This document shows, one piece after another, positions 35,195 to 47,644 of a stretch of DNA of 64,000 nt. A program made the translations under genes and the position numbers. The stretch comes from Paramarasmius palmivorus (Eukaryota > Basidiomycota > Agaricomycetes > Agaricales > Marasmiaceae), in contig JAYKXP010000031.1 in assembly GCA_037176845.1 (NCBI GenBank), positions 1 through 64,000 on the forward strand, read 5' to 3'. The first letter of the stretch is position 1; each line of letters starts with the position of its first letter. The notes beneath the pieces are model-generated. The model searched no databases and was not told the DNA's origin. It saw nothing but the letters and a program-made list of their open reading frames with translations.

Positions 35195-35582
35195 TCAGGT
35201 ATTACCTCGAATGTCACTATTCGTTCATCTCGTATGTATGTAATGGTGTTGCAACGCCGTTCAGAGTGCCGACAGTAATCCCGTATTTGGGATCCTGGTG
35301 CTCCTCAGTATCGTTCTCCAGGATTTGAACGTTCAGGTTGGACTTAAATGTACGCCGATCACGATCATCGGAGCGGGAGGTAATTCTTGGTATGCGATAC
35401 TCACGTTTCGTTACAAGAGACTAATCTACTCAATAGCACCGCGAGTCCCGTGCGCTGCGAGAATAACACTTTCGGTAAGTATCGAATCACTTGATCGGAT
35501 TCTCGCTCAGTAGGCTCTAACTCTTCCATTTGGTAAATGGTTTCATCACTATTGGGTATGTCCCCGTGAATATCAACCTCTA
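35195..35582 (+). pseudogene. Hydrophobin relic, copy 2
   Basis: The sequence follows the intact gene at 23948-24515 from the end of its exon 1 onward. The signal peptide and Leu/Pro spacer are missing. The acceptor before exon 2 reads GG instead of AG (TAATGG before TGTTGC). The paired cysteines VCC became VRC, and IGCVPV became IGYVPV. Exons 2-4 otherwise keep the reading frame. Loss of signal peptide, splice site and two core cysteines makes it non-functional. Confidence 0.85.
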
Positions 35583-35929
35583 AGTCACTCCTTTGGACAT
35601 TTCGTGAATTTGGATGTATACGTGCTTTGTAGATTTCAGTACTACACTCGAACACGAGGTACTGTAAGTGTATGGACTTGCCGAACAAAACATGGCATTC
35701 AGCATTCTGTTAACAGGCTATATTCCCAGTTCAAGGAGGTAGTAATCGAGACGAGAATGTCTTCAAGCATCAGATGAAGGCATCTATTAGGCAGGCATCG
35801 AAGCTTTCGTAGAACATGGACATTCTTGACGCTCCACGCTCATGGTCGACTTAGTTATCCAGCACAATCACCGATTTTGACGCTGGTTGACGGATTCCGG
35901 GCCAGACCACCAGGTTTAACTGAGGCGAA

Positions 35930-36748
35930 CAAGTGAATGTAGGTGAACATCAAGAAAGAGCTGAGCTGAATCTCATCTACGCAGAAGGAGAGAGTAAGGG
36001 AGGATCTCTGCAGGGTGCTTTCGGATGGGGTGGGATAACGATTTGATTTGACTGCGTCTAGTAAGGAGAAAGCTGATTGAGGAGTAGTTTTTCGATGTTT
36101 TGGTGCGTCTCAACCTTGAAATCATCACGCGAAAGAGGGCCTGGGGCTCGAGGGCGTTTGTTGGGTTGATGATATCAAGGGAGATTGGACATCGAGGCCT
36201 CATTCGATGGTAAGGGTGCCTTGCTGGTTGAATGGCTGGAAGCGTGTCATGGCACGAAAGAGAGAACTACAAAAATGTGCTCGTCGATTCCCATGGTTTA
36301 CTGCTGCTTCTTCGAATGCAGCAAGAGAGATAACCGCAAAGATGTTGCCCAAGGTAATGGAAGCCGAAGAAAGAGATATCAGGCAATAATCTAACGACAA
36401 CCTATGGATTCCTTGTTTGGTTTCGACTTCGCCTAGAAGCACCCGGTGGTAAAGATGATAAGCTATCTATTGATTTGAGTCACGAGGAAGAAGAGATACC
36501 CCAAGTTTCACAATCTTAGAGCGAGGCGCAGATGGTGGAGAAACGAGGTGGATTTTATGTCACACGCCAGGTTAACAACGCGTCTTGTCACATTCACATG
36601 ACCATCATTTCCCTTTTCGGTATCCCAATCACCATCATATCCAACAGGCAATAGAAAACCACCGTGGATTCAAAGACGACGCGAACCAATCAAATACACC
36701 CAACTCCCCGCTTTCATATGCTTCACCTCCAAATTCAACCTTTTCCAC
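35930..36748 (-). pseudogene. F-box gene relic, copy 2, body deleted
   Basis: The same 5'-half relic as at 24941-25510. It includes a decayed membrane-anchor exon (ITLGNIFAVISLAAFEE near 36285-36360) matching the first exon of the gene at 8416. Positions 36690-36745 match the 3' end of the intact F-box gene (about 25700-25760), and at 36751 the sequence jumps to Repeat R. The F-box body, present in copy 1, was therefore deleted here. Confidence 0.65.
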
Positions 36749-36750
36749 TT

Positions 36751-36860
36751 CAACAAGCGCTATTTAGCGCCCCAAAAAGGGCGCCGAGGTCCGGCAGTGG
36801 CAGGATCAAACCTAAAATCTACAACTGTACAGTCGTTCGGTAACTCCCGGCGGCGCGCGT
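36751..36860 (+). repeat. Repeat R, copy 2
   Basis: Close match to 27801-27930, with a 20-base gap in its left half. TACAACTGTACAGTCGTTCGG and TAACTCCCGG are retained. Confidence 0.55.
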
Positions 36861-38119
36861 TCTTTGAGTTGATGTCAGCTCCAAAGTTCGACCAGGTCGA
36901 CTACATGATGGTCAGGCTAGCGTGGCATGCCAGATGATAATCTCCTGTAAGCAGACGGCATCCCTTTTTTGTGGTGAGGTGAGGGCTACTATACCGTGGC
37001 ATGAAGATTCATTACGGTTCATTGATAACGGTGTATTCTAGCGGAAAGAGATACCCACATTCATCGAAGGAGGGCTTCATCTTAGTCCAGTCTCCACCCG
37101 AGTGAAACCTTGGGAAAGTGTGGCTTATGCTCGGTTCGGTTTATCTCTTCTCATCGAATTTTCTTTCGCCAAAAGGGAGCGTTTGACGTACTTTGTTCGC
37201 CCGCACCTGTTCGATTATTAATGAAAGGGTAGACCACGGGCTTTAATCTTGACACCCTGTGTCTTCTATTTGAGGTGTCAGCGTTATATCAGGTGAAACG
37301 TTCTTCTCTTTGTTACTTCCACTCGTACTTACAATGTCGCCTACAAGCGACTCACAAGTCTACTGTAAGGCGTCCACCCATTTTTGGTTTATCTTCTTCT
37401 CTTATCACTTATCTGCTTGCATCTATTTACCTACGTCCTCGACTATATAAAGCCGTCTCCGTAGTTACCTCATCTCACCTGTATCTTGCCTACTCCGTAC
37501 ACAAATCCACGTTGGTCGTGCTCTCTCGGCCTCAGGGCCTCTTCTGTTCCTCTCCTCGAGTAGTCGAGATCTAGCGGCGTACAAGACGCCTTACACGTAT
37601 GCATGCCTTGACATTGTAATATCCATTCACTCACACTTAACAGAGAAATGCAAACTGGTTGCCCTGACATCCGAATCACGAGTAACCAATTCTCCCTCGT
37701 TCATAACCGAGTATAAGCTGATATAACCCAGGGCTCAGAATCGTCGGATTTCAGGGATCCAGTACGAGCAAATTGATCATAAGGATCCATTCTCCCAGTG
37801 GAGCGTACGAATCATACCAAACGGATACGAAAACTGTGGGAGAAGACGGGTGCTCTTCGGATTTTCCTGTGTATGTTTTTCGTGCACTGATCACAGAGGT
37901 ATGACGGAGGCCACTAACTTGCGTACGATCCTCTCTTCAGAAAAAAGGAAGAAGAGTCAGGACTGCTATCCTTTGAGGTCTATCGTCATCACTCTCTATG
38001 GCGTAACACGCTGTTATCTAGTGTTGGGATCCCAATTCGTAAATTGGGCATTGCTTATGACACTAGTCATGCTGGTGCGTTCGGAACTCGAGACTCGTGA
38101 TGCATTTTCAAATTTTAGG

Positions 38120-41100
38120 ATGCAAGCAGAAGTTCAAAAGGAAATGGTTATCCACAAGCGAAGCGCTGTCAAGGACCATTTCACACTATCAATGAGGATA
38201 GAGCATTTGGCCTTGTCACCAGATCAAACGTCAATGTCGACCTCCGCACTTCTACCTACGACGGAAGAGCACCCTGCTTCTGTGTGGGAAGATGGGTCAG
38301 GAATGCTTGGCGTATCAGAGGAATCTCAGACTTTACATGGCGTGGAGGAGAAGATAGAACACCTCAGGGCACAGACGCAAAAACACAAGCATGTTTATCA
38401 GTCAGCTGATCAAATCATTGTACTCCTGGACGGTCTGTCAGAGGTAAAGTGATCTTGAAGAACATATTCATTTCTTATATCTGACGGTATCGCCATAGGT
38501 TCACGAGATCGCTAGGGCTGCTTCTATCGTTGTGTCTGGAATCTATCGTGTAAGTTGGCTCTACGTTGTTTTTTTGCCCCATTCCGACAAGAGATGTCAT
38601 CTACTCAGGTCATCAAAGCGAAACACGAGCTTAATGAGGCGCTAATCGTGCTGTACGACACTATGATAGAAACATACAAGATTGCGATCGAGAAGGAGGC
38701 CTTGAATCAAGAAAGTGATTTCTCAGGACTCTTTGATGAAATAGTACGGCAGTCAGAGGAATGTTACGTGTTCCTCTCGAATTACACATTCAGAGGGTGT
38801 CTTTGTGGGTATTATCTGACACACTTAGACCCGAGTTACATGCTCACTCTATCTTGTTCAGACCAAGTCATGGATTTCTGGAATACGCCATCAACAATAG
38901 CAGATTTCAATAACGCTTTTCAGCAGCTGAAAAAGCGTTTCGTTGAGATCCAGGCGGAGGTGACGACTGTGACTGTCCTAAACACACAGAAAGCCGTGGA
39001 AACCCTAGGTGTGCTGACTTCGGCGTTGTATGTATTGTGATGCTCACATTGTACAATCTCAGAACGGGAGAAAACACTTCGCCTTCTTCGGCCATCCGTG
39101 GCGCTACTGGGACCCAAATCTCATTGTCTCTTGGGGACTCGTCGTTCGTCACTTTCAAAGATACTAGACTGGTGCTTTCACGGTGAACAGTCCATCCTCT
39201 GGATCTCGGGCATCGCTGGCTGCGGGAAAAGTTCATTAATCGGCACTCTTCATAATTCGTTGTCAACATTAGGCTTTCGCAGTCGACTAGCTGCTTTCAT
39301 TCGTTTCGATAGAAGCGCTTATAGCAACGCGGGAGAATTTATCAAGGCCCTCGCGTTTCTACTCGCAAGCTTTGATGAGAGATTTGGCAGGCGGATTGCA
39401 GAAGTTGTAGATCGAAGTCGTCAGATCACCCAGAACACCGATCTATCTATACAGGTGCAAAAGCTTCTGATTAATCCTCTTCGAGGTTTGGGTGAAGAAA
39501 TCGCAAAGGAAGGTCGCATTGTTATTATCGTCGACGCAATCGATGAAAGCTCCCGAAAGGACCGACCCGAGACCAACTTTCGCGAGCAACTGCTGCAACT
39601 ATTTTCAAGAGATACATTCGCATTACTTCCGTTCTTGCGCTTCGTCATAGCCAGTCGTCCCGAAGAAGATATCCTGCGCTACCTGCAGAATCGTGAACAT
39701 ATTCAACACTTTCCCCTCGACCATACCTCACCCGAAACCACAAGCGACATCCACTACTTTCTCACTCGGTCCCTTCAGCATCCGTCTTTTAGTAGTCTAG
39801 ACGAGGTTCGTAAAACCTCTGTCGTTGATACACTTGCAGAACGGGCTAGTGGGCTGTTCGTCTGGGCAGTCACCGTTGTAAAGTTCATCGGAGAGAACGT
39901 GTCACAACGCTTGGACATCTTTACGAGACGAACCCCACCGAAGAATGCAATACACGCCCTCAGAATTCTATATCAAACCGCCCTCGAGTCCCTAGTAAAC
40001 GAAGGAGACGACGATATCAAACAGAATATATGTATGGCTTTGGGTCTGACCCTGGTCGCCCCCGACATAGACGAAGACGTAGCTCGCAATCTTCGCGGAA
40101 TTCTTCAAGCGGCAAATCAGTCAGGCATACTTGATGCCTTTGGGAAACTTCAAAGTGTAGTAATTGAGACGACAAGCGATGGATTCGAACTCCTTCACAA
40201 ATCGTTCGATGACTTCTTGACAGCTGGTATCGGGGCTAACCAGTGGTATATAGATGTGGAGAAGTACAATGCGATTCTGATGGAAACGACGATGGCGTGT
40301 ACCATGTCATCTCTCGAAAAATCAGATCTAGAGCTCGCATGGATACTCACCTCCAACGAATATCGAGCCGCGACACTCTGGCCACAGTGGAGTATTAATG
40401 TAGACATTTCACGTCACCCAGGACTTCACAAGATGCTGGAAAGATTTTTACTCCGATATTTGGTTCGTTGGCTACGTTCCTTCCATACTGACCTCTCTGG
40501 ATGGAAAGGTTGTGACGCACAGCTTGATTTTGGTCGAATGTGCCTTAAACAGGTAGGCTCTCTTGTAATCAAGTCGATGTTTTCTGACACCGATCTTAGG
40601 CCAAGCGACTTGAGAATCAAGTTGAACCCCGCCACGGTTCCGAACTCATGCGAAAAGCTTGGATTGGTGCTTCTCGACTTCGGGCTATCGATAAAGACTT
40701 CTTCTTGCCGCTGACTATCAAAGATTTTTTCTTCATTATGTTGTACGACTCTGCAAGAGATGGAAAGGTCACCGAAGTGGCTACCGATAACCAACATGCT
40801 TTGGAATGGGCGGTCGATAATATTTACATGTCTGTATTTATTCTGATCGCTGCCGGATCTAACGTGTACGAGGAAATCATTAGGATATTGGATACGGTGA
40901 GTTGGCCCAGATATAGAGAATTCCAGTATCGCTCACTACCCGCTGCGATTGGACAGAATCCCATTCCCCCGGTGGTATCTTTGGGACCGGAGATTCAAAT
41001 ACCCATCACGATTGTGAGCAAGGGGAAGATTAGAATGGATCCTGAATCCATACAGTATGTGGATGAAGAGTCTACGAAGGATTTCATCGAATGGGGATGG

Positions 41101-41196
41101 TACAATCGCACAGGTGACTGGGTTCCAATCAATGAGGTCCATGTTCATCGAAGAAGAGTCAAGTCTCAGATTGAAATTGAGGTGCTTGAAGTTTGA
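38120..41196 (+). CDS. NACHT-domain STAND protein (NLR-like)
   Basis: Six exons (38120-38443, 38499-38549, 38609-38804, 38862-39031, 39071-40552, 40600-41196) give about 939 residues; junctions of exons 3-5 are my best fit. An N-terminal helical region contains a Gln/His/Lys-rich segment and HEIARAASIVVSGIYR. The NACHT ATPase starts near 290 with Walker A GIAGCGKSSLIGTL and has Walker B IVIIVDAIDES near 400. FVIASRPEEDI and ASGLFVWAVTVVKFI follow, as in fungal NWD/NLR proteins. No WD40, ankyrin or TPR repeats follow; the C-terminus is a unique domain ending IEIEVLEV. Such proteins act in fungal self/non-self recognition and programmed cell death. A decayed twin lies at 28190-29100. Confidence 0.8.
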
Positions 41197-41199
41197 TTG

Positions 41200-41740
41200 T
41201 AAATATCGTTCTGTAAGAAGCAATACATCTAACGTTACGCGTTGCGTCAAAGACTCGAAGGTTTACCACGCGACTACGATACGACACGAGCCGAGATTCC
41301 CGGTGAGGTGGTTGCAGTATTTTTTGACTGATTCCCGCAGCTCGAGAATGTATGTTCTGACGATGGTAACAACGCAACCGGATGAGTGATATATAGCCTG
41401 TGGGTGTGCAGCCTGATGTTGATATTGTTCAATCTGTTGTACGCGATCACACACCGCTTGGTAAAACGAATTGCCTAGTAGCAGCTATCTGCAGAATCAT
41501 CATGATCATGACCCAAGTGAGTTTTACCCCCGCTCTCTCATGGATAGCATTAGAACAGAGCAATCCCCGATATAACACTACCAATAAGTTTGACTCGACG
41601 CCATCTGCGTGTTGTATGATGGCTGGAGTGACCCATAGTAACCACCTGTTGAACAGCTCATCACATAGTTATCTAAGTTCTGCCATCATGATATGGCACA
41701 GCTTTCAAGCATATATAGTGAACATTCAAGGGAAACTTTC
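41200..41740. other. Spacer between the NACHT and 7TM-like genes
   Basis: No gene. The last part matches the spacer at 29070-29400 of copy 1, including GAATCATCATGATCATGA in both. A CATATATAG stretch near 41710 could be the TATA box of the next gene. Confidence 0.4.
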
Positions 41741-41747
41741 CCTGACC

Positions 41748-43272
41748 ATGGTCATGCGACTAGATTGGAATAACTTCGTCAGCACCAATTTTGTAAGTGA
41801 TACCCGTGATTTAATCGTAGTATTCCATCTGGCTCACGCTTTACGACCAGCTTGGTTGTATCCTCTATGGTACAGCACTTTCTTACGAATTTCATCAAGT
41901 CTGACTGATGGCTTAGGGAGCTATGTATTACTTTTTGCAAAGTCTCTACGTTCTCAGGAGGCGAAAGCAAGATAACCGTCGGATACAAGTTCTTCTTACC
42001 GCTCTTTTCTTTTTGTCAACAGCTACTCTCGCTGTGACACTTACAATTAATGGTATGAAGGAACGCCCTGTATTAATCTCATGGTATGTATGCTCCGTTG
42101 ACCTCTTCCAGTGATGTCGTAATTGTATGCTTAAGGCGCCTGTCGTAAGATTGAGTTTCCTGTTCGTCGCAAAGTGAGCATTTCTCTTTTAAAGTCATTA
42201 TAGCTCATGAAATATTGCCAGCTTGATTGCAGATTCTATACTGGTGCGCTCGTTATTCAAAGGAGACCTTGGAAGTATAACGACTCAAGTAGTCATTACA
42301 GCTTTGGCGTTGCTATGTGGTATGGGGAAAGCGACGCAAAGTGATAGCTTTGCCCATGATTCTATGTCTCGTTAACCACGGTAGGTACCGGGAGCATCTA
42401 TGCCTTCCTGAAGAATGAAATTCAGTGTCTAGTTCTTGCTTTGGTGGTGATCTGCGGGTTTCGAGGCGGCTGGCAGTTCTCGCAGTCCGGGAGAGCTGAT
42501 TACGATCGAGAATTCTATGATTCGACTGGAGAATTCATGTCTGCCAACTACATTACATGTGGTCTATATTTTGGGACCGCCATGACGAACATAGTACTTA
42601 CAATTATGATTGGTCAGTCCCCTATCATCGGAAAACTTAACTTTAATTCAGTGTACAAGTAGCTGGCCGTGTAGTGTTCATCTCCCGTCAAACACGAGCC
42701 ATACTCGGTCCTAAACATGGAGATCTGTACACGCTCGTTGTCGCCGTCACGTATGTGAACGTTCTTTCTTGTCATAGCAGGTGTTGATCGTTCTTGCAGC
42801 ATTGAGTCAGGACTGCTTTACCCAGTAATCCTCATCGTATATGCGGGATGCATGCTTGGGGTTATACAGCTTGTATTTCCTTCCGAGTCCCATCTCACTC
42901 GAACCACGGAAAGCTCCAAATTTTCCGATCGCGAGTCAATGTATCGGCTAGCAACTATGGGGGATGTAATCCAAGAAACAATGATCCTTGCTATAGTAAG
43001 TGGAACTCAAAGGTCGAGACCTCGATCCTAATGTTGCGCGCTAGGGCATATCACAAACATCAATCATCGTAGGCATTGCACTTGGCCTCAGCTTTTCTAG
43101 CGTAGACGAAGCCGTTGCCACTCTCGGAGCAAACGGCAAACAATCCACTGCTGCAACTCTACGGTCGGTTCTGGATATATCAGCAAGGAATCAACTTGTT
43201 GCCCGGCGTCATAGTTTCGACTCTTTGCGGCCTACTGTGTCCCGGTCGGACTCCGGCAGCGACCGAGTCTGA
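41748..43272 (+). CDS. 7TM-like membrane protein 2 (WRCYVVW family)
   Basis: Twin of the gene at 29415-30892 with the same exon order, from MVMRLDWNNFVSTNF to a TGA at 43270-43272. A 2-base deletion in exon 3 is compensated by use of a shifted acceptor (GGGAG before CTATG at 41922), which restores MYYFLQSLYVLRRR. Helices include LTALFFLSTATLAV, LIADSIL, VIALPMILCLVNHG, VLALVVICGF and LLYPVILIVYAGCMLG, and the LWRCYVVWGKRRK box is kept. The tail near 42870-42960 differs from copy 1. The gene appears intact; function is unknown. Confidence 0.7.
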
Positions 43273-43622
43273 AAGGAAGGAAGGAATAGGAAAGGATTAT
43301 GCATAGACACTGTCGTACTATTATCCTCGAATACCTTGAATATGTACATGTGTATTTATTCGCAAAGGCAAGTTAGCCACTGGATGGGACCGAATATTTG
43401 TGCCGATATGCTGAACTCTTTATTTCAAACGCTGACCCATAAGCCCTTCATCCGGTATTTTGCCGATCATGCCGTGCCTCCGTAGTGTATTCACATCAAA
43501 GGCTTACGACGATACCAAGTTACAGTACATGAGTGGAGGTACAACTACTGTTCCAAGAGTCCAACGATACAGTAAACGTGCTACTGGCTACAAGAAAGTG
43601 TCAAAAAAAACCCGGTTACCCG

Positions 43623-45494
43623 TTACAATAACCCAATCAACAACTGACCCCTTCCTGCGGCCCTACTACCAATATCATGCACAACTTTCATCACCTCTAG
43701 CTCCATCCGCTTCAACTTGTTAACATCCAACCTCTCCGCTTTACTCCCAATCCTCAACTTGATCTCCTTCAACTTTTCACGAGACCTAATCATATCCTCA
43801 AACACGCTCTTCCTCCAGTCATGTAGCACTAAGAGATCAAGACGGCGAAGGTTTGGCACCACTACACGAAACGATCAGAACCATACCATCCAGAACAACA
43901 CGAAACGTACCGGTTAAACCTTTCATGCCCGCCAAAAGCCGTTCCGAAACAATCCTGAACCCTTCCATCTCCTCTACAACCAACTCCCTCAGCCTAGGTA
44001 CGGCCCTCAACATTTCCAACAACTCGCCATCATCATCATTCAACGGCATCCTCCTCAGCCTCAAGCTCTCCAAGCTCTCCCTCTTATCCATCCTCAACAA
44101 CAATCTCATCAACGCTATAGCAGCACACCCACACCTTGGCTTCACTCGTCCATCCAGCCCGATATCCACCTCTCTCAGATTTGGCGTCGATATCTTCTCC
44201 AATATCTTCGCAAGCGCAGTACCCTGATCCCGACACTTACATCCGTTCCTAATCTCCACAGCCACTTGCAACGTTCTCAACGAAGCCAAGACACAACGAC
44301 TCGCTTCCGGATCGTCGTCTTCGTCGAGATGCTCATCCTCCTCTTCTTGGAAGGAGAACGTCTCGTGATCAATCACCGCGCATACTTTTATCTCCACCAC
44401 CGTATCTCCACACGTCAAAATCGCTTCAGGAACGACATCAATCGGCAATGTCACATCTAGCCTCGTTAAGCCCTTGAACAACCCCAGAGCCCCGCCGCCT
44501 CCCAAAGAAGACCCATAGAACAGCGCATCCCACTGAAAGGATACCAGCTCCGGACATGCTTTATCGATCTTCTTCAGCAGGTTCGTCTCCGTCCCAGCCA
44601 TATCACACAAATACACCTCCAGAAACCTGACCCCGCGAAGCACAGGTTTCATATTCTCCAACACGCGAGAGGTACCCGCAACATTCGCGTCACTCATTAC
44701 GAGGAACAGGGAGCGCAATCTACCTCTAGGAAGGATAGACATGTATTCGGAGAACTGGTTCCAGGTGCCTCGTTTGGTAGCTCCTCAAACGTAGAAGCTT
44801 AATGAGATGGGTATGTCGCCGGAACGCTGGAGAGCGTAACGTAGCCGACGAGCGACAGCCGGTGAAGAGAGACTATCCGAGTCCCAAAAGAGGGACAGTG
44901 CGCTCCAGATTTGGGGTGTAGACTGGGAGATACGTCGCCAGTGTTTGGATACGCGGCTGATTGTGCGAAGTGTAACGGGAAGGGATGTATCGTCTAGGTT
45001 GATTGTTCCGACACACAAGGAGAAGATGTTTGACAAGATCTCTGGGGGAATTCTGCGGATGGGAGCGTTCAAAGATCGAATTTGGTGGCGTTTAGTGTCG
45101 AGTAAGGTGAGTGTCGTGCGAAGATGCTCGAGTTCGTTTTGGTGTTGTGTGATTTTGCGACGCGTGTTGGCAGATTGGGTGTCCGCGGCTGAGAGGATTG
45201 GGTCTACGTAGGCTTTGTCGATCGGGGAGAGGGCGTATGGAGATTTGAGTAGGAGATCCAGACGATGGGATGCGAGGTCTTTGAGTACCGTGCTTTCGAT
45301 GGGCTTTGGAGCATCGCGCCACTGGGTTGGGCTCGGAATATGCGAAGCTGAAGGAGACGTGTCGGATGATTTATTTCGTTGCCTGAGAGGTGTCAGAATA
45401 AAAATACGAGAAAAAAAGATGGCTCTCACTGATACTTGTAAAACCACCAAGCCAACTCCAGCAAAAGCACAGTGAGCGCGATACCAAGCGACAT
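43623..45494 (-). pseudogene. F-box/LRR-like protein with membrane anchor, one in-frame TGA
   Basis: Exons: complement of 45430-45494, 43911-45382 and 43623-43861, in phase throughout (592 codons). Exon 1 encodes a hydrophobic anchor (SLGIALTVLLLELAWWFY). A coiled coil and the F-box core IRRIPPEILSNIFSLC follow, then NGCKCRDQGTALAK and VPNLRRLDLLVLHDW. The only flaw is a TGA at 44785-44787 between LSFYV and GATKRGTWNQF, where relatives have a sense codon. Either it is a recent nonsense mutation (CGA to TGA is one transition), a sequencing error, or read-through. The protein would be a membrane-tethered SCF adaptor. Confidence 0.75.
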
Positions 45495-45952
45495 GGCTCT
45501 TGCGCCGTTAAATTCTTTGTGTTGGAATGTAGATATCCTCAAAAGAGACAGCTGGATGATATTTGCGCGACGCAGAACGCGGTTCGGGGGCAAGGAAAAC
45601 GACTGTGACGAAGGCAAGAGAGAAGAATGCGGAGCCTGACGGAGCTTGAATTTTTAAGCGATTTCCCGAGGAGCACTCGGACATGTGACACATCTTTCTT
45701 TTGCTTTCTCACCTTCATTTCAACGCTTCAACCATGGGTCTTCTCTTCTTTTCCTCCAGATAGTCTTCCAATATTGGCATTGCTAGCATGAACATCTAGT
45801 TTGCGTTGCTCATCACTGATTGGGTTGAAATCACCATCAAACCTCGAAACGTTTCACCTTCGTCTCCTTTTCAATGCCCATTCATGACTGATATTCATCT
45901 CATCAAGGTACGGCATTACCGGTCGTCGTTGCCAGTTTCATCTCCGATCACA

Positions 45953-45960
45953 TATAAATA
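45953..45960 (+). promoter_or_regulatory. TATA box of the small secreted protein gene
   Basis: TATAAATA lies 46 bases before the start codon at 46006. Confidence 0.5.
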
Positions 45961-46005
45961 CCCTTCGAACTCGAAACAACCTCATCTCTGTTGATTCCCA
46001 TCATC

Positions 46006-46741
46006 ATGAAACTTATTCTCTCGCTTCTCGCTCTCACTGCTGCCTCCGCTTACGCCAACCCCGTCAAGAGAGACACCCCCACTCCCGAGCAATGCGATAA
46101 ATGGAGAGCCAATATTGGTGTATCTCATGATCATTTCAGTCTAGCTTGTAAAGTTTTGGTGCGTGCTCAATCCTAGCATTCCTCTGTGAAACCTCACCTT
46201 TGTTGTTCACAGGCGGATGCATGCTTCGCCAAAATCGAAACAGGATTCAGCCAGCCATGGTTAACTCACCTCTGTGTCGCCACGGCTACATGTCAAGGAA
46301 CCACCAAAACCGTCGGGATTGCGAGTTGCATTGATGAACGTATCGCTCAAGCCAATTCGAGTTCTGTCGGATTAGATCCAGTTTCACAGGAGGTGTGTAT
46401 CCTAGCTTTCATGAAGACGGTCAACTGAAATAGCGATTTGTGATTAGGTCTGGTCTGGCCACATTGAAACAACATGTAACACTGCTCCCGGACGATGTCC
46501 TGCTTCTCGTCAACAATATATCGACTTCATTTATAGGACTCTGGATGAATTGGACACGGATTCTTGGCCCGAGTGCGTCTACTTCCTTCTCTTTTCTTGA
46601 TTATGTTCTGACGAGGTACACAGCGCCCAATCTGAAGTAATTGACATCTGGTGGCAATCCATGGTCGATTTCAGTGGTGCTTCGGAGGATAGCATTACGT
46701 TTGGGCAATTTGTTGATTTCATTCGGAACTCCGACTCCTAG
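46006..46741 (+). CDS. Small secreted cysteine-containing protein
   Basis: Four exons (46006-46158, 46213-46392, 46448-46572 and 46624-46741) encode 191 residues. A signal peptide (MKLILSLLALTAASAYA) is followed by NPVKR, a possible Kex2-type processing site. Eight cysteines follow in the mature chain, for example EQCDKW, LACKVLADACF, HLCVATATC, IASC, TTCNTAPGRC. The C-terminal part (VIDIWWQSMVDFSG, FGQFVDFI) is hydrophobic-acidic. No family is recognised. Small secreted, cysteine-containing proteins in fungi are often effectors or wall proteins, but nothing here shows which. Confidence 0.75.
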
Positions 46742-46749
46742 ACGAACGA

Positions 46750-47640
46750 GGCTTTCGTTTGGATTGGAATTTCGGGAATCGGACTTGGAATTTGATATAT
46801 AAGGAACAGTACGTTCGTTTACATATCCATCTCTATAGCCCATATACCACTCCTTCCGGAGGAATGTTTTCATCGAGTGCTGTGACTCATTGCCGTGAAG
46901 CGCGGTGGTTCAGATCACAACGGGAGTCAGTCAGTTTCCATACACATGCACCTGGTGAAGGTCCGTTTTCGATCCTACCTTTGCGGAGTGAAGTACCGGA
47001 ATGTCTTCCAGTAACTACTGATCTGGCTCTAGACTTGGTTCATGTGACACACTCGCATACCGTTATGATAATGGTCGGCGATCATTCAACTCGAGAGTAA
47101 TACGACACGATGTCGAGGTGATGTCTTTAACCGCGCAGCCTCAGCTAAGTATATACACGCCTCCTCCATAACAGTTATTTTCACGTAGAAGGAGGTCAAA
47201 TGTGTTCAGGGTAGAGGTTCTCGAAGCACAGATACATGTTCTCTGGTATGTAATCCTGGTCCATGAGTTAGCTTCGTTGGCTTAACATGTCACACTATTA
47301 CTTCCATTCTCACTGGATCCGAACAATGCTGACGGATATATGAAGGAGGACCTCAGCACGCACGTTAGAGTTCCGCCATGCTCGTGCCACGAGGGTATAG
47401 AGTCCACAAGGATAACGACATAGTAAGTTGGCGCAATTCATGTATATCGCGTCGCGTAAGCCTTCATGACATCGAGATCAAATCCTCACAAAGTCCTACA
47501 ATAGGTGCGCAGTAAGAAATAGAAATAGGAACCTATAATGTGATTCCGAGATTTACGTTCTCGCTTCTAGGAGATCTAGACCTAAATGATGGTACCGCAC
47601 AAAATACTACATTAATGGTCGACTTCGTACTCGCCTCATA
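46750..47640. other. Gene-free stretch
   Basis: No gene is recognised between the secreted protein and the next membrane-protein gene. Open frames are short and unsupported by splice signals. Confidence 0.4.
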
Positions 47641-47644
47641 CACT

